A program made the position numbers and the translations under genes. Source: Rhizobium tropici CIAT 899 (GTDB lineage: Bacteria > Pseudomonadota > Alphaproteobacteria > Rhizobiales > Rhizobiaceae). Taken from it: a DNA stretch of 64,000 nucleotides. The stretch is from positions 1,787,001-1,851,000 of the forward strand of contig NC_020059.1 in the NCBI RefSeq assembly GCF_000330885.1. Direction: 5' to 3'. The notes beneath the pieces were generated by a model, which was not told the origin of the DNA, did no database searches, and saw only the letters and a program-made list of their open reading frames with translations. Of this stretch, positions 16,961-30,128 are shown piece after piece; the first letter of the stretch is position 1, and every line of letters begins with the position of its first letter.

Positions 16961-18370
16961 TCAGACCGAATAGTACATGTCGTATTCGACCGGATGCGGG
17001 GTCATTTCGAAGCGCATGACTTCCTGCATCTTCAGTTCGATGAAGGCATCGATCTGATCATCGTCGAAAACGCCACCGGCGGTCAGGAACTTGCGGTCCT
17101 TGTCCAGGCTTTCCAGAGCTTCGCGCAGCGAGCCGCAGACCGTCGGGATCTTCTTCAGTTCCTTCGGCGGCAGGTCGTAGAGATCCTTGTCCATGGCCTT
17201 GCCGGGATGGATCTTGTTCTTGATGCCGTCGAGGCCGGCCATCAGCATGGCGGCGAAACCGAGATAGGGGTTGGCCGTCGGGTCAGGGAAGCGGACTTCG
17301 ACGCGCTTTGCCTTCGGGTTTGAGCCGAACGGGATACGGCAAGAAGCCGAACGGTTGCGAGCCGAATAGGCGAGCAGAACCGGAGCTTCGTAACCCGGAA
17401 CGAGACGCTTGTAGGAGTTCGTCGACGGGTTGGTGAAGGCGTTGATCGCCTTGGCATGCTTGATGATGCCGCCGATGTAATAGAGGCAGGTCTCGGAAAG
17501 ACCTGCATATTCGTCGCCTGCGAAGGTCGGCTTGCCGCCCTTCCAGACCGACTGGTGAACGTGCATGCCCGAGCCGTTGTCGCCGAAGATCGGCTTTGGC
17601 ATGAAGGTTGCCGTCTTGCCATAAGCATTGGCGACCTGGTGGACGACATATTTGTAGATCTGCATGCCGTCGGCGCTGCGTACCAGCGTATCGAACTTGA
17701 TGCCGAGTTCGTGCTGGGCGGCTGCGACTTCATGGTGGTGCTTTTCTACGGTAACGCCCATTTCGGTCAGAACCGTCAGCATCTCCGAACGCATGTCCTG
17801 GCAGCTGTCGATCGGCGGGACCGGGAAGTAGCCGCCCTTGACACGCGGACGGTGGCCGAGATTGCCGGTTTCATAGTCGGTGTCGTCGTTGGACGGCAGT
17901 TCGCTCGAATCGAGCTTGAAACCGGTATTGTAGGGATCGGCCTTGTACTTGACGTCATCGAAGACGAAGAATTCGGCTTCCGGGCCGAAGAAGGCGGTGT
18001 CGCCGATACCCGAAGCCTTGAGATAGGCTTCGGCTTTCTTGGCGGTGCCGCGCGGATCGCGGTTATAGGATTCGCCGGAGATCGGGTCGAGGATGTCGCA
18101 GAGAATGACCATCGTCGACTGCGCGAAGAATGGATCCATGTGGACCGTATCCGGATCGGGCATCAGCACCATGTCGGATTCGTTGATGGCCTTCCAGCCC
18201 GCAATCGAGGAGCCGTCGAACATGACGCCATCGGCAAACATATCTTCGTCGACACAGACCACATCCATGGTGAGATGCTGCAGCTTGCCCTTCGGATCGG
18301 TGAAGCGCAGGTCGACGAACTTGACGTCGTTATCCTTGATTTGCTTCAAAATTTCGCTTGCAGTCGTCAT
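16961..18370 (-). CDS. glnA: glutamine synthetase type I
   Basis: GSI makes glutamine from glutamate, ammonia and ATP and is the main ammonium-assimilation enzyme. 469 aa, the normal length. Seen: the beta-grasp N-domain, [10 protein letters not shown] (residues 50-59), the metal-binding EAEFFVF (131-137), GSGMHVHQS (267-274), NRSASCRIP and the adenylylation-site region KDLYDLPP with Tyr398, the target of GlnE. It lies 62 bp behind glnB in one operon, so both are likely driven by the -24/-12 promoter upstream of glnB, perhaps with an internal promoter. Secure. Confidence 0.98.
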   Translation of the reverse strand: MTTASEILKQIKDNDVKFVDLRFTDPKGKLQHLTMDVVCVDEDMFADGVMFDGSSIAGWKAINESDMVLMPDPDTVHMDPFFAQSTMVILCDILDPISGESYNRDPRGTAKKAEAYLKASGIGDTAFFGPEAEFFVFDDVKYKADPYNTGFKLDSSELPSNDDTDYETGNLGHRPRVKGGYFPVPPIDSCQDMRSEMLTVLTEMGVTVEKHHHEVAAAQHELGIKFDTLVRSADGMQIYKYVVHQVANAYGKTATFMPKPIFGDNGSGMHVHQSVWKGGKPTFAGDEYAGLSETCLYYIGGIIKHAKAINAFTNPSTNSYKRLVPGYEAPVLLAYSARNRSASCRIPFGSNPKAKRVEVRFPDPTANPYLGFAAMLMAGLDGIKNKIHPGKAMDKDLYDLPPKELKKIPTVCGSLREALESLDKDRKFLTAGGVFDDDQIDAFIELKMQEVMRFEMTPHPVEYDMYYSV

Positions 18371-18432
18371 GAAATTACTTCCCTTGACATAGATGACGAT
18401 TGAACGAGCCGCGGCCTGAAGGGCCGGGCGGA

Positions 18433-18849
<417 letters not shown>

Positions 18850-19119
18850 TTGAAAACAAGCTGCCGTAAAAATTCCCGGCGATTTCGCACCGAGACGATA
18901 AATTGATGAGGATTTTTCGGGAAAATGGAAGCGATTTCGCGTCGAAATGCGTTGGATAAGCAAAATTTCGCAAAAAAGTGCTGTGCGCGTCATGTTTGTG
19001 CTCCAGCAAGGCCTTGAATGTTATCGGCTAATTGTTGTGCAAATGCATATTTATAGACCAAAATGACTGCCGCAATAGCGGTTGTTTTTGAGGCAGATTT
19101 CGCATCTATAATATCCGCC
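18850..19119. other. intergenic regulatory region between glnB and nnrD
   Basis: AT-richer spacer. Three ATTTCGC-type repeats occur (around 18881, 18931 and 18963), one inside a short palindrome ATTTCG-CGT-CGAAAT. They may be binding sites upstream of the glnB promoter. No gene seen. Confidence 0.4.
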
Positions 19120-20595
19120 ATGATGTTGCCGCTCGCCGATCTGCTTCTCACCCCTGACGCCATGTCTTGCGTCGACCGCGTTGCGGCCGCATCCGGCATC
19201 AGCTCCTATGGTCTTATGGAGAAGGCGGGGCAGGCGGTTGCTGCCGCTGCACTTCGGCACTTTCCCGGAGCGCTGCGTTATGTCATCCTTTGCGGGCCCG
19301 GCAATAATGGCGGGGACGGCTATGTGGCGGCGCGGGCGCTGCAACAGGCCGGAGCCGACGTACAGCTATTTCATCTGGGGGATCCGCAGCGGCTCAAAGG
19401 GGACGCCGCCCGCGCTTTCGCCGATTGTCCCATCAATGGCGCCGCGTTCAGTGGTTACGCCCCGATGACCGGAGATGTGGTGATTGATGCTGTCTTTGGC
19501 GCAGGACTCTCCCGTCCCGTGCCGGATGATGTGGCGGCCATTATTGCACGGGTCAACGAGATCGGCATGCCGGTGATTGCCATCGACCTGCCGTCTGGGC
19601 TCGATGGGCGCAGCGGCCGGATTCTCGGCGCTGCCTTCCGCGCTGTGCGAACAGTGACCTTCATGACGCGCAAGCCGGGGCATCTTCTCCTTCCCGGTCG
19701 CGACCTTTGCGGAGAGCTTGGGGTTTTCGACATCGGCATTCCCGACCGTATCGTCCGCGCCCACGCCGACCGCTTGCTCGCCGAAAACAAGCCGGCACAG
19801 TGGCAGGCGGCCATACCTTCGGCAGGCGTCGAGACGCACAAATACAAGCGAGGTCATCTCGTCGTTTTCTCGGGCGGGCCGAATGCGACAGGTGCCGCGC
19901 GCATGTCGGCGATGGCGGGCCTGAGGGCGGGGGCAGGGCTCGTCACTATTGCATCGCCCTCGGAGGCCCTGGGGGTTAACGCCAGTTTGTTGACCTCAAT
20001 TATGCTGCATGCAGTCGACGACGAAGCTGCTTTACGGACTTGGCTTACCGATCGGCGTCTTTCGACCTTTATTCTCGGGCCGGGCTTCGGCGCCGGCGAG
20101 AAGGCGCGGCAATTCTGCCTCGCGCTTGCGGATCGGCATCTGGTATTAGACGCAGACGGCATCACCTCGTTTCGCGACGAGCCGCAGCGATTGTTCGATG
20201 CTTTCGCCGAAGGGCCGACGCGATTGGTGCTGACGCCGCATGAAGGGGAGTTTGGCCGCCTCTTTCCAGATATTGCCGCCGACGAGACATTGAGCAAGAT
20301 CGACAAGGCGAGGGCAGCGGCAAAGAGAACCCATGCCGCGATCATCTATAAGGGCGCCGACAGCGTGATCGCCGCCCCCGATGGCAGGGCCTTGATAAAC
20401 GCGAACGCGCCGCCCTGGCTGGCCACTGCCGGTTCTGGCGATGTGCTCGCCGGCATTGTCGGCGGCCTCATGGCGCAGGGGGCTCCGGCCTTCGAAGCCG
20501 CTGCCGCCGGCGTCTGGCTGCATGGTTTGGCAGGCCAGCATGCCGGAAAAGGACTGACGGCTGAAGATCTCGTAGTGGCCATCAAGCCGCTGTAG
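19120..20595 (+). CDS. nnrD: bifunctional NAD(P)H-hydrate repair enzyme (epimerase + ADP/ATP-dependent dehydratase)
   Basis: Repairs damaged NAD(P)H hydrates. N-terminal YjeF_N/NnrE epimerase domain: GPGNNGGDGYVAARAL, DAVFGAGLSRPV, AIDLPSGLDGRSG. C-terminal NnrD (YjeF_C) dehydratase: KYKRGHLVVFSGGPNATGAARM, TPHEGEFGRLFPD, TAGSGDVLAGIVGGLMAQG. About 491 aa, normal for the fusion. The start is uncertain: ATGs at 19120 and 19123 fit family length; 19063 would add 19 residues without support, and no good ribosome site is seen for any. Tail-to-tail with the DUF72 gene, the stops only 2 bp apart. Confidence 0.93.
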   Translation: MMLPLADLLLTPDAMSCVDRVAAASGISSYGLMEKAGQAVAAAALRHFPGALRYVILCGPGNNGGDGYVAARALQQAGADVQLFHLGDPQRLKGDAARAFADCPINGAAFSGYAPMTGDVVIDAVFGAGLSRPVPDDVAAIIARVNEIGMPVIAIDLPSGLDGRSGRILGAAFRAVRTVTFMTRKPGHLLLPGRDLCGELGVFDIGIPDRIVRAHADRLLAENKPAQWQAAIPSAGVETHKYKRGHLVVFSGGPNATGAARMSAMAGLRAGAGLVTIASPSEALGVNASLLTSIMLHAVDDEAALRTWLTDRRLSTFILGPGFGAGEKARQFCLALADRHLVLDADGITSFRDEPQRLFDAFAEGPTRLVLTPHEGEFGRLFPDIAADETLSKIDKARAAAKRTHAAIIYKGADSVIAAPDGRALINANAPPWLATAGSGDVLAGIVGGLMAQGAPAFEAAAAGVWLHGLAGQHAGKGLTAEDLVVAIKPL

Positions 20596-20597
20596 AG

Positions 20598-21404
20598 CTA
20601 TTTCGCCACTTCTTGCTGCAATGCGATTGCGCCCGGAGGCGCGTTCACCTTGCCCTCATGGATCATGAAGGCAAAGACATCACGCGGCTCGGCTTTGATT
20701 TTGCGTTTCGCATCGATCAGCGGCAGGTCATCCGGCACCTTGCCCGTGGCCCAGGTTCTCAGGCGATCCGCCCAGGCTTTCAGGTCCTTCGGCGGATAGC
20801 AGGTCTTGATGTCATCCGAGCCTTTCTGCAGTCGGGCATAGACGAAGTCCGCTGTCACGTCGGCGATCATCGGATATTCGAAATGCTCGGCACAGACTGG
20901 CGCCACATTATACTTTTCAAGCAGTGCAATGAATTCCGGCACCTTGAAGGAATCGTGCCGGACTTCGACTACATGCCTGAGAGCAAGCCCATCCTGCTTG
21001 GCCGGCAGCAGCTTCAGGAATGCCTCGAAGTCATCCGGATCGAACTTCTTGGTCGGCGCGAACTGCCAGAGCAGGGGGCCGAGATGATCACCGAGCTCGC
21101 TGATGCCGGATTCCAGAAACTTCTGCATGGATTCGCCGGCTTCCGAGAGGACACGGCGGTTGGTGACGAAACGCGTCGCCTTCAGAGAGAAGATGAAACC
21201 ATCGGGCACATCGGCCGCCCATCTGGCGAAGACCTCGGGCTTCTGCGTGCTGTAATAGGTGCCGTTGACTTCGATCACCTTCAGCTGGCGGCTGGCGTAG
21301 TTCAGCTCGTCCTTCTGCTTCAGCGTGTCGGGATAGAAGGTCCCGCGCCATGGCTCGAAGGTCCATCCGCCTATGCCTGTGCGGATTTCGCCCGCTTTGG
21401 TCAT
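20598..21404 (-). CDS. DUF72 (YecE-like) protein
   Basis: A 268-aa protein of the DUF72/YecE TIM-barrel family, function unknown. Diagnostic motifs: IRTGIGGWTFEPWRGTFYP, LKVIEVNGTYYSTQKPEVF, WAADVPDGFIFSLKATRFVTN, LLWQFAPTKKFDPDDFEAF and VEVRHDSF. Cytoplasmic, no signal or membrane segment. It follows uvrA on the same strand (32 bp), so it may be co-transcribed and hence fall under the SOS box; this is inference. Family identity is firm, activity unknown. Confidence 0.88.
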   Translation of the reverse strand: MTKAGEIRTGIGGWTFEPWRGTFYPDTLKQKDELNYASRQLKVIEVNGTYYSTQKPEVFARWAADVPDGFIFSLKATRFVTNRRVLSEAGESMQKFLESGISELGDHLGPLLWQFAPTKKFDPDDFEAFLKLLPAKQDGLALRHVVEVRHDSFKVPEFIALLEKYNVAPVCAEHFEYPMIADVTADFVYARLQKGSDDIKTCYPPKDLKAWADRLRTWATGKVPDDLPLIDAKRKIKAEPRDVFAFMIHEGKVNAPPGAIALQQEVAK

Positions 21405-21436
21405 TCTCTCCTCCTTGGCCGTTCGGCCGGGTAACC

Positions 21437-24358
21437 TTACTCCGCCGCCGCAACCTTCTTCACCGGACGCCGCTCCAGCAACTCTTTCAGGAATTGCCCC
21501 GTATAGGAGCGTTTCTCCTTCACGATCGCCTCTGGCGTGCCGACAGCCACGATCTCGCCGCCGCCATCACCGCCCTCGGGACCGAAATCGAGGATCCAGT
21601 CGGCAGTCTTGATGACTTCGAGATTGTGCTCGATGACCACGACGGAATTGCCCTGATTGACCAGCTCATGCAGCATTTCCAGAAGCTTGGCGACATCGTG
21701 GAAGTGCAATCCGGTTGTGGGTTCGTCGAGGATGTAGAGCGTGCGGCCCGTCGATCGCTTCGACAATTCCTTGGCTAGCTTGACGCGCTGCGCTTCGCCA
21801 CCCGATAGCGTGTTGGCCTGCTGCCCGACCTTGATATAGCCAAGGCCGACATCCTTCAGGCTCTGCAGCTTGTCGCGCACGGCGGGGACGGCCGCAAAGA
21901 AATCGACGCCCTCCTCGACCGTCATGTCGAGCACGTCGGCGATCGACTTGGTCTTGAAGGTGACATCGAGCGTTTCGCGATTGTAGCGCTTGCCGTGACA
22001 GACGTCGCAGGTGACGTAGACATCGGGCAGGAAGTGCATCTCGATCTTGATGACGCCATCGCCCTGGCACGCCTCGCAGCGGCCGCCCTTGACGTTGAAG
22101 GAGAAGCGGCCCGGCTGATAGCCGCGTGCCTTGGCTTCCGGCAATCCGGCGAACCAGTCGCGGATCGGCGTGAAGGCGCCGGTATAGGTCGCCGGGTTCG
22201 AGCGCGGCGTGCGGCCGATAGGTGACTGGTCGATGTCGATCACCTTGTCGATATGCTCGAAACCGTCAATGCGGTCATGATCGGCGGGGATTTCACGCGC
22301 GCCCATGACACGCCGCGCCGCCGATTTATACAGCGTCTCGATCAGGAAAGTGGACTTGCCGCCGCCGGACACGCCAGTCACCGCAGTGAAGACACCGAGC
22401 GGGATAGACGCCGTAACATTCTTGAGATTGTTGCCCCTTGCGCCGACAACCTTGATCTCCTTGCCCTTCTTGGGCTTGCGTCGCTCGTCCGGAACCGGCA
22501 CGCCGAGCTCGCCGGAGAGATATTTACCGGTCAATGACCTCGGGTTCGCCATGATCTCCTGCGGCGTGCCATGCGCCACCACCTGGCCGCCATGCACGCC
22601 GGCCGCGGGGCCGATATCGACGACATCGTCGGCTGTCAGGATGGCGTCCTCGTCGTGCTCGACGACGATGACGGTGTTGCCGATATCCCGCAGATGCTTC
22701 AGCGTCTCCAGAAGGCGTGCATTGTCGCGCTGATGCAGGCCGATCGACGGCTCGTCGAGGACATAGAGAACGCCGGTCAGGCCCGAACCGATCTGTGACG
22801 CCAGCCGGATGCGCTGGCTTTCGCCGCCGGACAGCGTGCCGGAATTACGCGACAGGCTCAGATATTCGAGGCCGACATCGTTGAGGAACCGGAGGCGATC
22901 GCGGATTTCCTTGAGGATCCGCACCGCGATTTCGTTCTGCTTGTCGGTGAACGTGCCCGGCAGCGCATCGAACCAGTCGCGAGCAACGCGGATGGACATT
23001 TCCGCCACCTGGCTGATGTGCAGCTTGTCGATCTTGACCGCCAGAGCCTCCGGCTTCAGGCGATAGCCGTTGCAGGCCGGGCAGGGGGCGGCCGACATGA
23101 AGCGTTCGATCTCCTCGCGTGCCCAGGCGGAATCCGTTTCCTTCCAGCGGCGCTCGAGGTTCGGCACGATGCCTTCGAAATTCTTATGCGTGGTGTAGGA
23201 ACGCGCCCCATCGGCATAGTGGAATTCGATCTTGTCTTCCGTGCCGTTCAGGATCACGTCCTTGGCTTTGTCGGACAGCTCGTTCCAGCGATTGCCGAGC
23301 TTGAAGCCGTAATGCTTGCCGAGCGCTTCCAGCGTCTGGTTGTAATAAGGCGAGGTCGACTTGGCCCAGGGAGCGATCGCGCCATCGCGCAGCGTACGTT
23401 CCGGCTCCGGCACGATCAGTTCCGGATCGATCTTCTGCTGCGAGCCCAGGCCGTCGCAGGACGGGCAGGCGCCGAAGGGATTGTTGAAGGAGAACAGGCG
23501 CGGCTCGATTTCCGGAATGGTGAAGCCGGAAACAGGGCAGGCGAATTTCTCCGAGAACAGCACGCGCTCATGCGTCTCGTTCAGCGACTTGTTGGCGGAA
23601 CCGCCGGCAGCAGTCTCCTCCGGCGGCAGCGGCTTGTCGGCAAATTCCGCGACCGCGAGCCCGTCGGCAAGACGCAGTGATGTCTCGAAACTGTCGGCAA
23701 GGCGAGCCGCCATGTCCGGACGCACGACGATACGGTCGACGACCACGTCAATGTCGTGCTTGTATTTCTTGTCGAGCGCCGGCACATCGGCGATCTCGTA
23801 GAACTGACCGTCGACCTTGACGCGCTGGAAGCCCTTTTTCATGAGCTCCGCCAGTTCCTTCTTGTATTCGCCCTTACGCCCGCGCACGAGCGGCGCGAGA
23901 ATATAAAGCCTCGTGCCTTCCTCATAGGCGAGCACGCGGTCGACCATCTGGCTGACTGTCTGGCTCTCGATCGGCAGGCCCGTGACCGGCGAATAGGGAA
24001 CGCCGACGCGGGCAAACAGCAGACGCATATAGTCGTAGATTTCCGTGACCGTGCCGACCGTCGAGCGCGGATTGCGCGAGGTCGTCTTCTGCTCGATCGA
24101 AATCGCCGGCGAGAGGCCGTCGATCTGGTCGACATCAGGCTTCTGCATCATTTCGAGAAACTGCCGCGCATAGGCCGAAAGGCTTTCGACATAGCGGCGC
24201 TGGCCCTCGGCATAGATGGTGTCGAAGGCGAGCGACGACTTGCCGGAGCCGGAAAGGCCGGTCATGACGATCAGCTTGTTGCGTGGCAGATCAAGATCGA
24301 TGCCCTTGAGATTGTGCTCGCGCGCACCACGTATCGAAATAGTCTTCAGTTCGCTCAT
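21437..24358 (-). CDS. uvrA: excinuclease ABC subunit A
   Basis: UvrA recognises DNA damage in nucleotide excision repair. 973 aa with two ABC ATPase modules: Walker A GLSGSGKS at residues 34-41 and GVSGGGKS in the second half; signatures LSGGESQRI and LSGGEAQRV; Walker [14 protein letters not shown] and [13 protein letters not shown]. The C-terminal zinc finger CEACQGDG...CDVCHGKR is complete. The first zinc module is degenerate: the expected C-x2-C reads CPVS (C274, S277), with C298/C301 kept, which appears to be a lineage feature. Divergent from ssb, with an SOS box between them. Confidence 0.98.
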   Translation of the reverse strand: MSELKTISIRGAREHNLKGIDLDLPRNKLIVMTGLSGSGKSSLAFDTIYAEGQRRYVESLSAYARQFLEMMQKPDVDQIDGLSPAISIEQKTTSRNPRSTVGTVTEIYDYMRLLFARVGVPYSPVTGLPIESQTVSQMVDRVLAYEEGTRLYILAPLVRGRKGEYKKELAELMKKGFQRVKVDGQFYEIADVPALDKKYKHDIDVVVDRIVVRPDMAARLADSFETSLRLADGLAVAEFADKPLPPEETAAGGSANKSLNETHERVLFSEKFACPVSGFTIPEIEPRLFSFNNPFGACPSCDGLGSQQKIDPELIVPEPERTLRDGAIAPWAKSTSPYYNQTLEALGKHYGFKLGNRWNELSDKAKDVILNGTEDKIEFHYADGARSYTTHKNFEGIVPNLERRWKETDSAWAREEIERFMSAAPCPACNGYRLKPEALAVKIDKLHISQVAEMSIRVARDWFDALPGTFTDKQNEIAVRILKEIRDRLRFLNDVGLEYLSLSRNSGTLSGGESQRIRLASQIGSGLTGVLYVLDEPSIGLHQRDNARLLETLKHLRDIGNTVIVVEHDEDAILTADDVVDIGPAAGVHGGQVVAHGTPQEIMANPRSLTGKYLSGELGVPVPDERRKPKKGKEIKVVGARGNNLKNVTASIPLGVFTAVTGVSGGGKSTFLIETLYKSAARRVMGAREIPADHDRIDGFEHIDKVIDIDQSPIGRTPRSNPATYTGAFTPIRDWFAGLPEAKARGYQPGRFSFNVKGGRCEACQGDGVIKIEMHFLPDVYVTCDVCHGKRYNRETLDVTFKTKSIADVLDMTVEEGVDFFAAVPAVRDKLQSLKDVGLGYIKVGQQANTLSGGEAQRVKLAKELSKRSTGRTLYILDEPTTGLHFHDVAKLLEMLHELVNQGNSVVVIEHNLEVIKTADWILDFGPEGGDGGGEIVAVGTPEAIVKEKRSYTGQFLKELLERRPVKKVAAAE

Positions 24359-24480
24359 CGTCGTATGCAGGTCCTTTGGAGTCTGCCTTTATTTAGTGAT
24401 GTCAGCCCGCGAGTCGAGGCTGAAATGAAGGGATGGAGCCGGGTTTTCGATTCCGTTGACATCATCATAGGGATAAATTA

Positions 24481-24495
24481 GAACAAATAAAGAAC
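24481..24495. promoter_or_regulatory. SOS box (LexA site)
   Basis: GAAC-AAATAAA-GAAC, an exact match to the alphaproteobacterial LexA motif GAAC-N7-GAAC. It lies 123 bp upstream of uvrA and 137 bp upstream of ssb, so it could control both divergent genes. Confidence 0.8.
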
Positions 24496-24631
24496 AAAAT
24501 TATCGCGGCGATTTCTTTGTGGATGAACGGAACTGAGAAGGCCGCATAAATAGCACCTGACGCCCGCTATGGGTTAAGGTGCTCCCCATAGAATTTCAAA
24601 GCCGTCGATGGGCGGCAAGCAGGGTGGTATC

Positions 24632-25183
24632 ATGGCCGGTAGTGTGAACAAGGTAATTCTGGTTGGAAATCTCGGGGCGGACCCGGAAATCCGCCGCACG
24701 CAGGACGGCCGCCCGATCGCGAACCTCAACATCGCCACGTCGGAAACCTGGCGCGACCGCAATTCCGGCGAGCGCAAGGAAAAGACCGAATGGCACCGCG
24801 TCGTCATCTTCAATGAAGGTCTCTGCAAGGTCGCGGAACAGTATTTGAAGAAGGGTGCCAAGGTTTACATCGAAGGTGCGCTGCAAACCCGCAAATGGCA
24901 GGACCAGAACGGTCAGGACCGCTACTCGACCGAAGTCGTGCTGCAGGGCTTCAATTCGACCCTGACCATGCTCGACGGCCGCGGCGAGGGTGGCGGTTCC
25001 ATCGAAGGTGGAAGTCGTGGTGGCCGCGGCGGTGATTTTGGCGGCGACTACGGTGGCGACGACTACGGCCAGTCCTCATCGCAAGGCTCTTCCCGTGGCG
25101 GCGGCGGTGGCAACCGTGGCAGCAGCAGCCAGGGCGGCGGCGGCAACTTCTCGCGCGATCTGGATGATGACATCCCGTTCTGA
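24632..25183 (+). CDS. ssb: single-stranded DNA-binding protein
   Basis: A 183-aa SSB that coats ssDNA in replication and repair. OB fold at about residues 1-110: [59 protein letters not shown] Gly/Ser/Asp-rich linker of about 55 residues leads to the acidic DDDIPF tail that binds partner proteins. ATG 24632 (MAGSVNKV) is preferred over the in-frame start at 24608, since the family begins there. Divergent from uvrA and probably shares its SOS regulation. A terminator follows. Confidence 0.97.
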   Translation: MAGSVNKVILVGNLGADPEIRRTQDGRPIANLNIATSETWRDRNSGERKEKTEWHRVVIFNEGLCKVAEQYLKKGAKVYIEGALQTRKWQDQNGQDRYSTEVVLQGFNSTLTMLDGRGEGGGSIEGGSRGGRGGDFGGDYGGDDYGQSSSQGSSRGGGGGNRGSSSQGGGGNFSRDLDDDIPF

Positions 25184-25206
25184 GATAGGCGTGCCCGACT
25201 GACTTT

Positions 25207-25231
25207 AAAACCCGTCTTTTGGTGGGTTTTT
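25207..25231 (+). terminator. intrinsic terminator of ssb
   Basis: AAAACCC / GGGTTTT stem around a 10-nt loop, ending in TTTTT. Confidence 0.75.
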
Positions 25232-25282
25232 ATCAGCTTCGATTTGTCTTCGCTATTCTTCTAGGCTATGGTGACGATTTAA

Positions 25283-25717
25283 CTATTTGAGCCAGATTGC
25301 AATTGCAGCGATGATGACGAACCCTCTGAAGTTGACGAGGAGTTTGTCGTATCGGGTAGCCACGCGACGGAATTGCTTGAGCTTTGCAAAGAAGCGCTCC
25401 ACGAGGTTGCGTTCCTTGTAGAGGCCCCAATTGCAGGCATGCGGGCGTCGTCGCCCGGGTCGTGGTGGAATGACCGGAACAGCGCCGGCGTCCAGAATGG
25501 TGTCGTGGAAGTGTTCGGCATCATAGGCTCGGTCGGCGATGACGTGGCTGGGATTGAGGCCATGGAGCAATTCCTTGCCATAAATCACATCGCCACGGTG
25601 TCCCGGTGCAAGTACGAAGCGCACCGGTAGCCCCAAAGCATCCACGACGGCGTGGATCTTGGTGCCTAGCCCGCCGCGTGAGCGGCCAAGGCCCTGGGCG
25701 TCCGCTCCCCCCTTTTT
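25283..25717 (-). CDS. IS5-family transposase, OrfB (frameshifted part)
   Basis: C-terminal half of the DDE transposase. Reading in the -1 frame from the A5G6 run (25707-25717) gives KKGGADAQGLGRSRGGLGTK, the second catalytic Asp in VIADRAYDAEHF and the Glu in LYKERNLVERFFAKLKQFRR, the classic IS5 signature. It has no convincing start of its own; a Met-initiated frame begins at 25645 within the domain. It is expected to be made as an OrfA-OrfB fusion by ribosomal frameshifting. Intact, so the element may still be active. Confidence 0.85.
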   Translation of the reverse strand, partial: KKGGADAQGLGRSRGGLGTKIHAVVDALGLPVRFVLAPGHRGDVIYGKELLHGLNPSHVIADRAYDAEHFHDTILDAGAVPVIPPRPGRRRPHACNWGLYKERNLVERFFAKLKQFRRVATRYDKLLVNFRGFVIIAAIAIWLK

Positions 25718-26043
25718 CGCCGGGCGCCAGCGGCTTGAGGCTGGGCACGGATGGAGGTGGAATCGATCGAGACCCAGTCAAGGTCCGCTTCTCGCGCTAA
25801 CGCCTCGAACAAACTTTCGAGGACACCCATCTCGATCCAGCGGTAATAGCGCCGCTTGACGGTCTGGTAGTTGCCATAACCTTCGGGTAAATCACGCCAA
25901 CGTCCACCAGAGCGGGCCATCCAGACCAGCGCCTCGACGAACCGCCTGTTATTGGAGCGCGGACCACGACGCCCCTTGCGTCCTCCCGGCACAAACGGCT
26001 CGATCCGAGACCACTGTTCCGCACTGAGCCTATCGATATCCAT
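25666..26043 (-). CDS. IS5-family transposase, OrfA
   Basis: N-terminal half of the transposase, 125 aa: MDIDRLSAEQWSRIEPFVPG, RRFVEALVWMARSGGRWRDLP, YGNYQTVKRRYYRWIEMGV, and the first catalytic Asp in DWVSIDSTSIRAQPQAAGA. GGAGG sits 5 nt before ATG 26043. The frame leaves the transposase at the slippery A5G6 run (25707-25717) and continues a short way out of phase before stopping. Confidence 0.88.
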   Translation of the reverse strand: MDIDRLSAEQWSRIEPFVPGGRKGRRGPRSNNRRFVEALVWMARSGGRWRDLPEGYGNYQTVKRRYYRWIEMGVLESLFEALAREADLDWVSIDSTSIRAQPQAAGARRKRGERTPRALAAHAAG

Positions 26044-26121
26044 GACCGACCTCCAAAAATCAGTCTTGAATCTGATTTGCTCCTCACTGGGAACCCCAAA
26101 TCCTTAAATCGTCACCACAGC

Positions 26122-26335
26122 CTAGGGCGGCTGGATTATCAATTGATTTATCCTTGGTAGTTCCTTTAATTTCTCTCAGGATAGCTTCACACGCATCGAT
26201 TGTTTGCGTGAGATTTTTTTCGGTGACAATGCTCATTGAAGCATATTCGCTGTCCTTATGATCGCGCAGATACATCGTCTTGAGAAACGTATAGCCATAC
26301 CTTTTGAAGACTGATCTTATTATGCTTTTCAACAT
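26122..26335 (-). pseudogene. 3'-truncated AT-rich ORF cut by the IS element
   Basis: An open frame starts at 26335 (MLKSIIRSVFKRYGYTFLKT) and runs about 70 codons to the CTAG at the IS end; the remaining residues (GCGDDLRIWGSQ) are encoded by the IS terminus. The stretch is clearly AT-richer than its surroundings, and no matching 3' remainder exists between the IS and ssb, so a deletion accompanied or followed insertion. I do not recognise the protein. A basic, hydrophobic N-terminus followed by a charged region is all that can be seen. Confidence 0.5.
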
Positions 26336-26406
26336 CGAGAGTTCCGAGCACTTTCAGTTGCCGAGTATCCCGGCTCATCGAATAAACCGTCTGACCGACG
26401 CGCTTT

Positions 26407-27039
26407 TCATGAAAGCGTGAGCGCCGCTTTTGCTCCATCCACGACGAACTGCGCGGCAAGCGCCGCAAGAATAACCCCGAGCAGCCGGGTGAGAATGGCG
26501 CGGCCGGTAGCGCCGAGCATTCGGTCGAGCCGGTCTGAAATGGCAAGGGCTGCAAAGACCAGCGCCAGATTGATGGCGATGACGCCGATCAGCTGCGCGC
26601 GGTCGAGCGTCGTCTGCAGCGAGCCGGCCAACAAAATGGTGGCCGAGATGGCGCCGGGACCGGCGATCAGGGGCAGGGCGAGGGGAAAGACCGCAATATT
26701 GCGGATATGATCCTTGGTAATAGCGACTTCCGTCGTCTTCTCTTTTCTGTCCTGCCGCCGCTCGAACACCATTTCGAAGGCGATCCAGAAGAGCAGCAAC
26801 CCGCCGGCAATGCGGAACGCACCGATGGAGATGCCGAGCACACCAAGCACGCTCGCGCCGAACAAGGCGAAGGCCGCCAGGATGAAGAAGGCGATCAGCG
26901 AGCCGCGCAGCGCCACCTGCTTGCGCTCGGAGCGATTCATACCCGCCGTAAGCCCGATGAAAAGCGGGGCGAGCCCAGGCGGATCGACGGTAACAAGCAG
27001 AGTCGTGAAGGCATTGATCAGCGTATCCGCGCTCGCCAT
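26407..27039 (-). CDS. MarC-family integral membrane protein
   Basis: A 210-aa protein of the MarC/UPF0056 family, inner membrane, about six hydrophobic segments: LINAFTTLLVTVDPPGLAPLF, GSLIAFFILAAFALFGASVL, GAFRIAGGLLLFWIAFEMVF, FPLALPLIAGPGAISATILL, IGVIAINLALVFAALAISDR. The family's function is unresolved; the old link to antibiotic resistance is not supported. The start is placed at 27039 (MASADTL) after GGGGA; the frame runs open to 27105. Next to gyrA, as in other rhizobia. Confidence 0.88.
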   Translation of the reverse strand: MASADTLINAFTTLLVTVDPPGLAPLFIGLTAGMNRSERKQVALRGSLIAFFILAAFALFGASVLGVLGISIGAFRIAGGLLLFWIAFEMVFERRQDRKEKTTEVAITKDHIRNIAVFPLALPLIAGPGAISATILLAGSLQTTLDRAQLIGVIAINLALVFAALAISDRLDRMLGATGRAILTRLLGVILAALAAQFVVDGAKAALTLS

Positions 27040-27116
27040 ATAGTCCCCGAAGCCTGTTTTGTCGCTGTTAGCGAGCATTGTTATGCGAGGAACGGGCTTT
27101 CGCAAAGGGTCATGCG

Positions 27117-27192
27117 CCGGTGTTGATCAGTTTCGCCATGGAAATGTTCGATTCCATGGCTTAAAGGGGCAAAACCTGTTCAAAAACACCGG
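27117..27192. repeat. nested inverted repeats upstream of gyrA
   Basis: Inner perfect 9-bp repeat GCCATGGAA-N8-TTCCATGGC (27135-27160) lies inside an outer 8-bp repeat CCGGTGTT (27117-27124) / AACACCGG (27185-27192). It falls in the marC-gyrA divergent spacer and could be a cruciform, an operator or a leader RNA structure. Confidence 0.55.
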
Positions 27193-27263
27193 CCAAAATT
27201 GGCGCTCGCCAGGCCTTTCGGCTATAAATTTCGCAGTGATTCTAAAAGAGATCGTGATCTGTT

Positions 27264-30059
<2,796 letters not shown>

Positions 30060-30128
30060 TCTTCGCTGTGCCCGCCTGGAGAGATCAGCGGCTGCTCGGC
30101 CGGCCCATCTGGAAGTCGAAGGTTTTCG

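Larger units (their letters stand above)
25265..26121 (-). mobile_element. IS5-family insertion sequence, complete
   Basis: An 857-bp element with imperfect terminal inverted repeats: left GCTATGGTGACGATTTAA, right (complemented) GCTGTGGTGACGATTTAA, similarity continuing about 8 nt further inward. It is flanked on both sides by CTAG (25261-25264 and 26122-26125), which fits an IS5-type YTAR target duplication. It holds two overlapping transposase frames joined by a -1 slip. It is inserted between ssb and marC and truncates a gene entering from the right. Confidence 0.88.
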
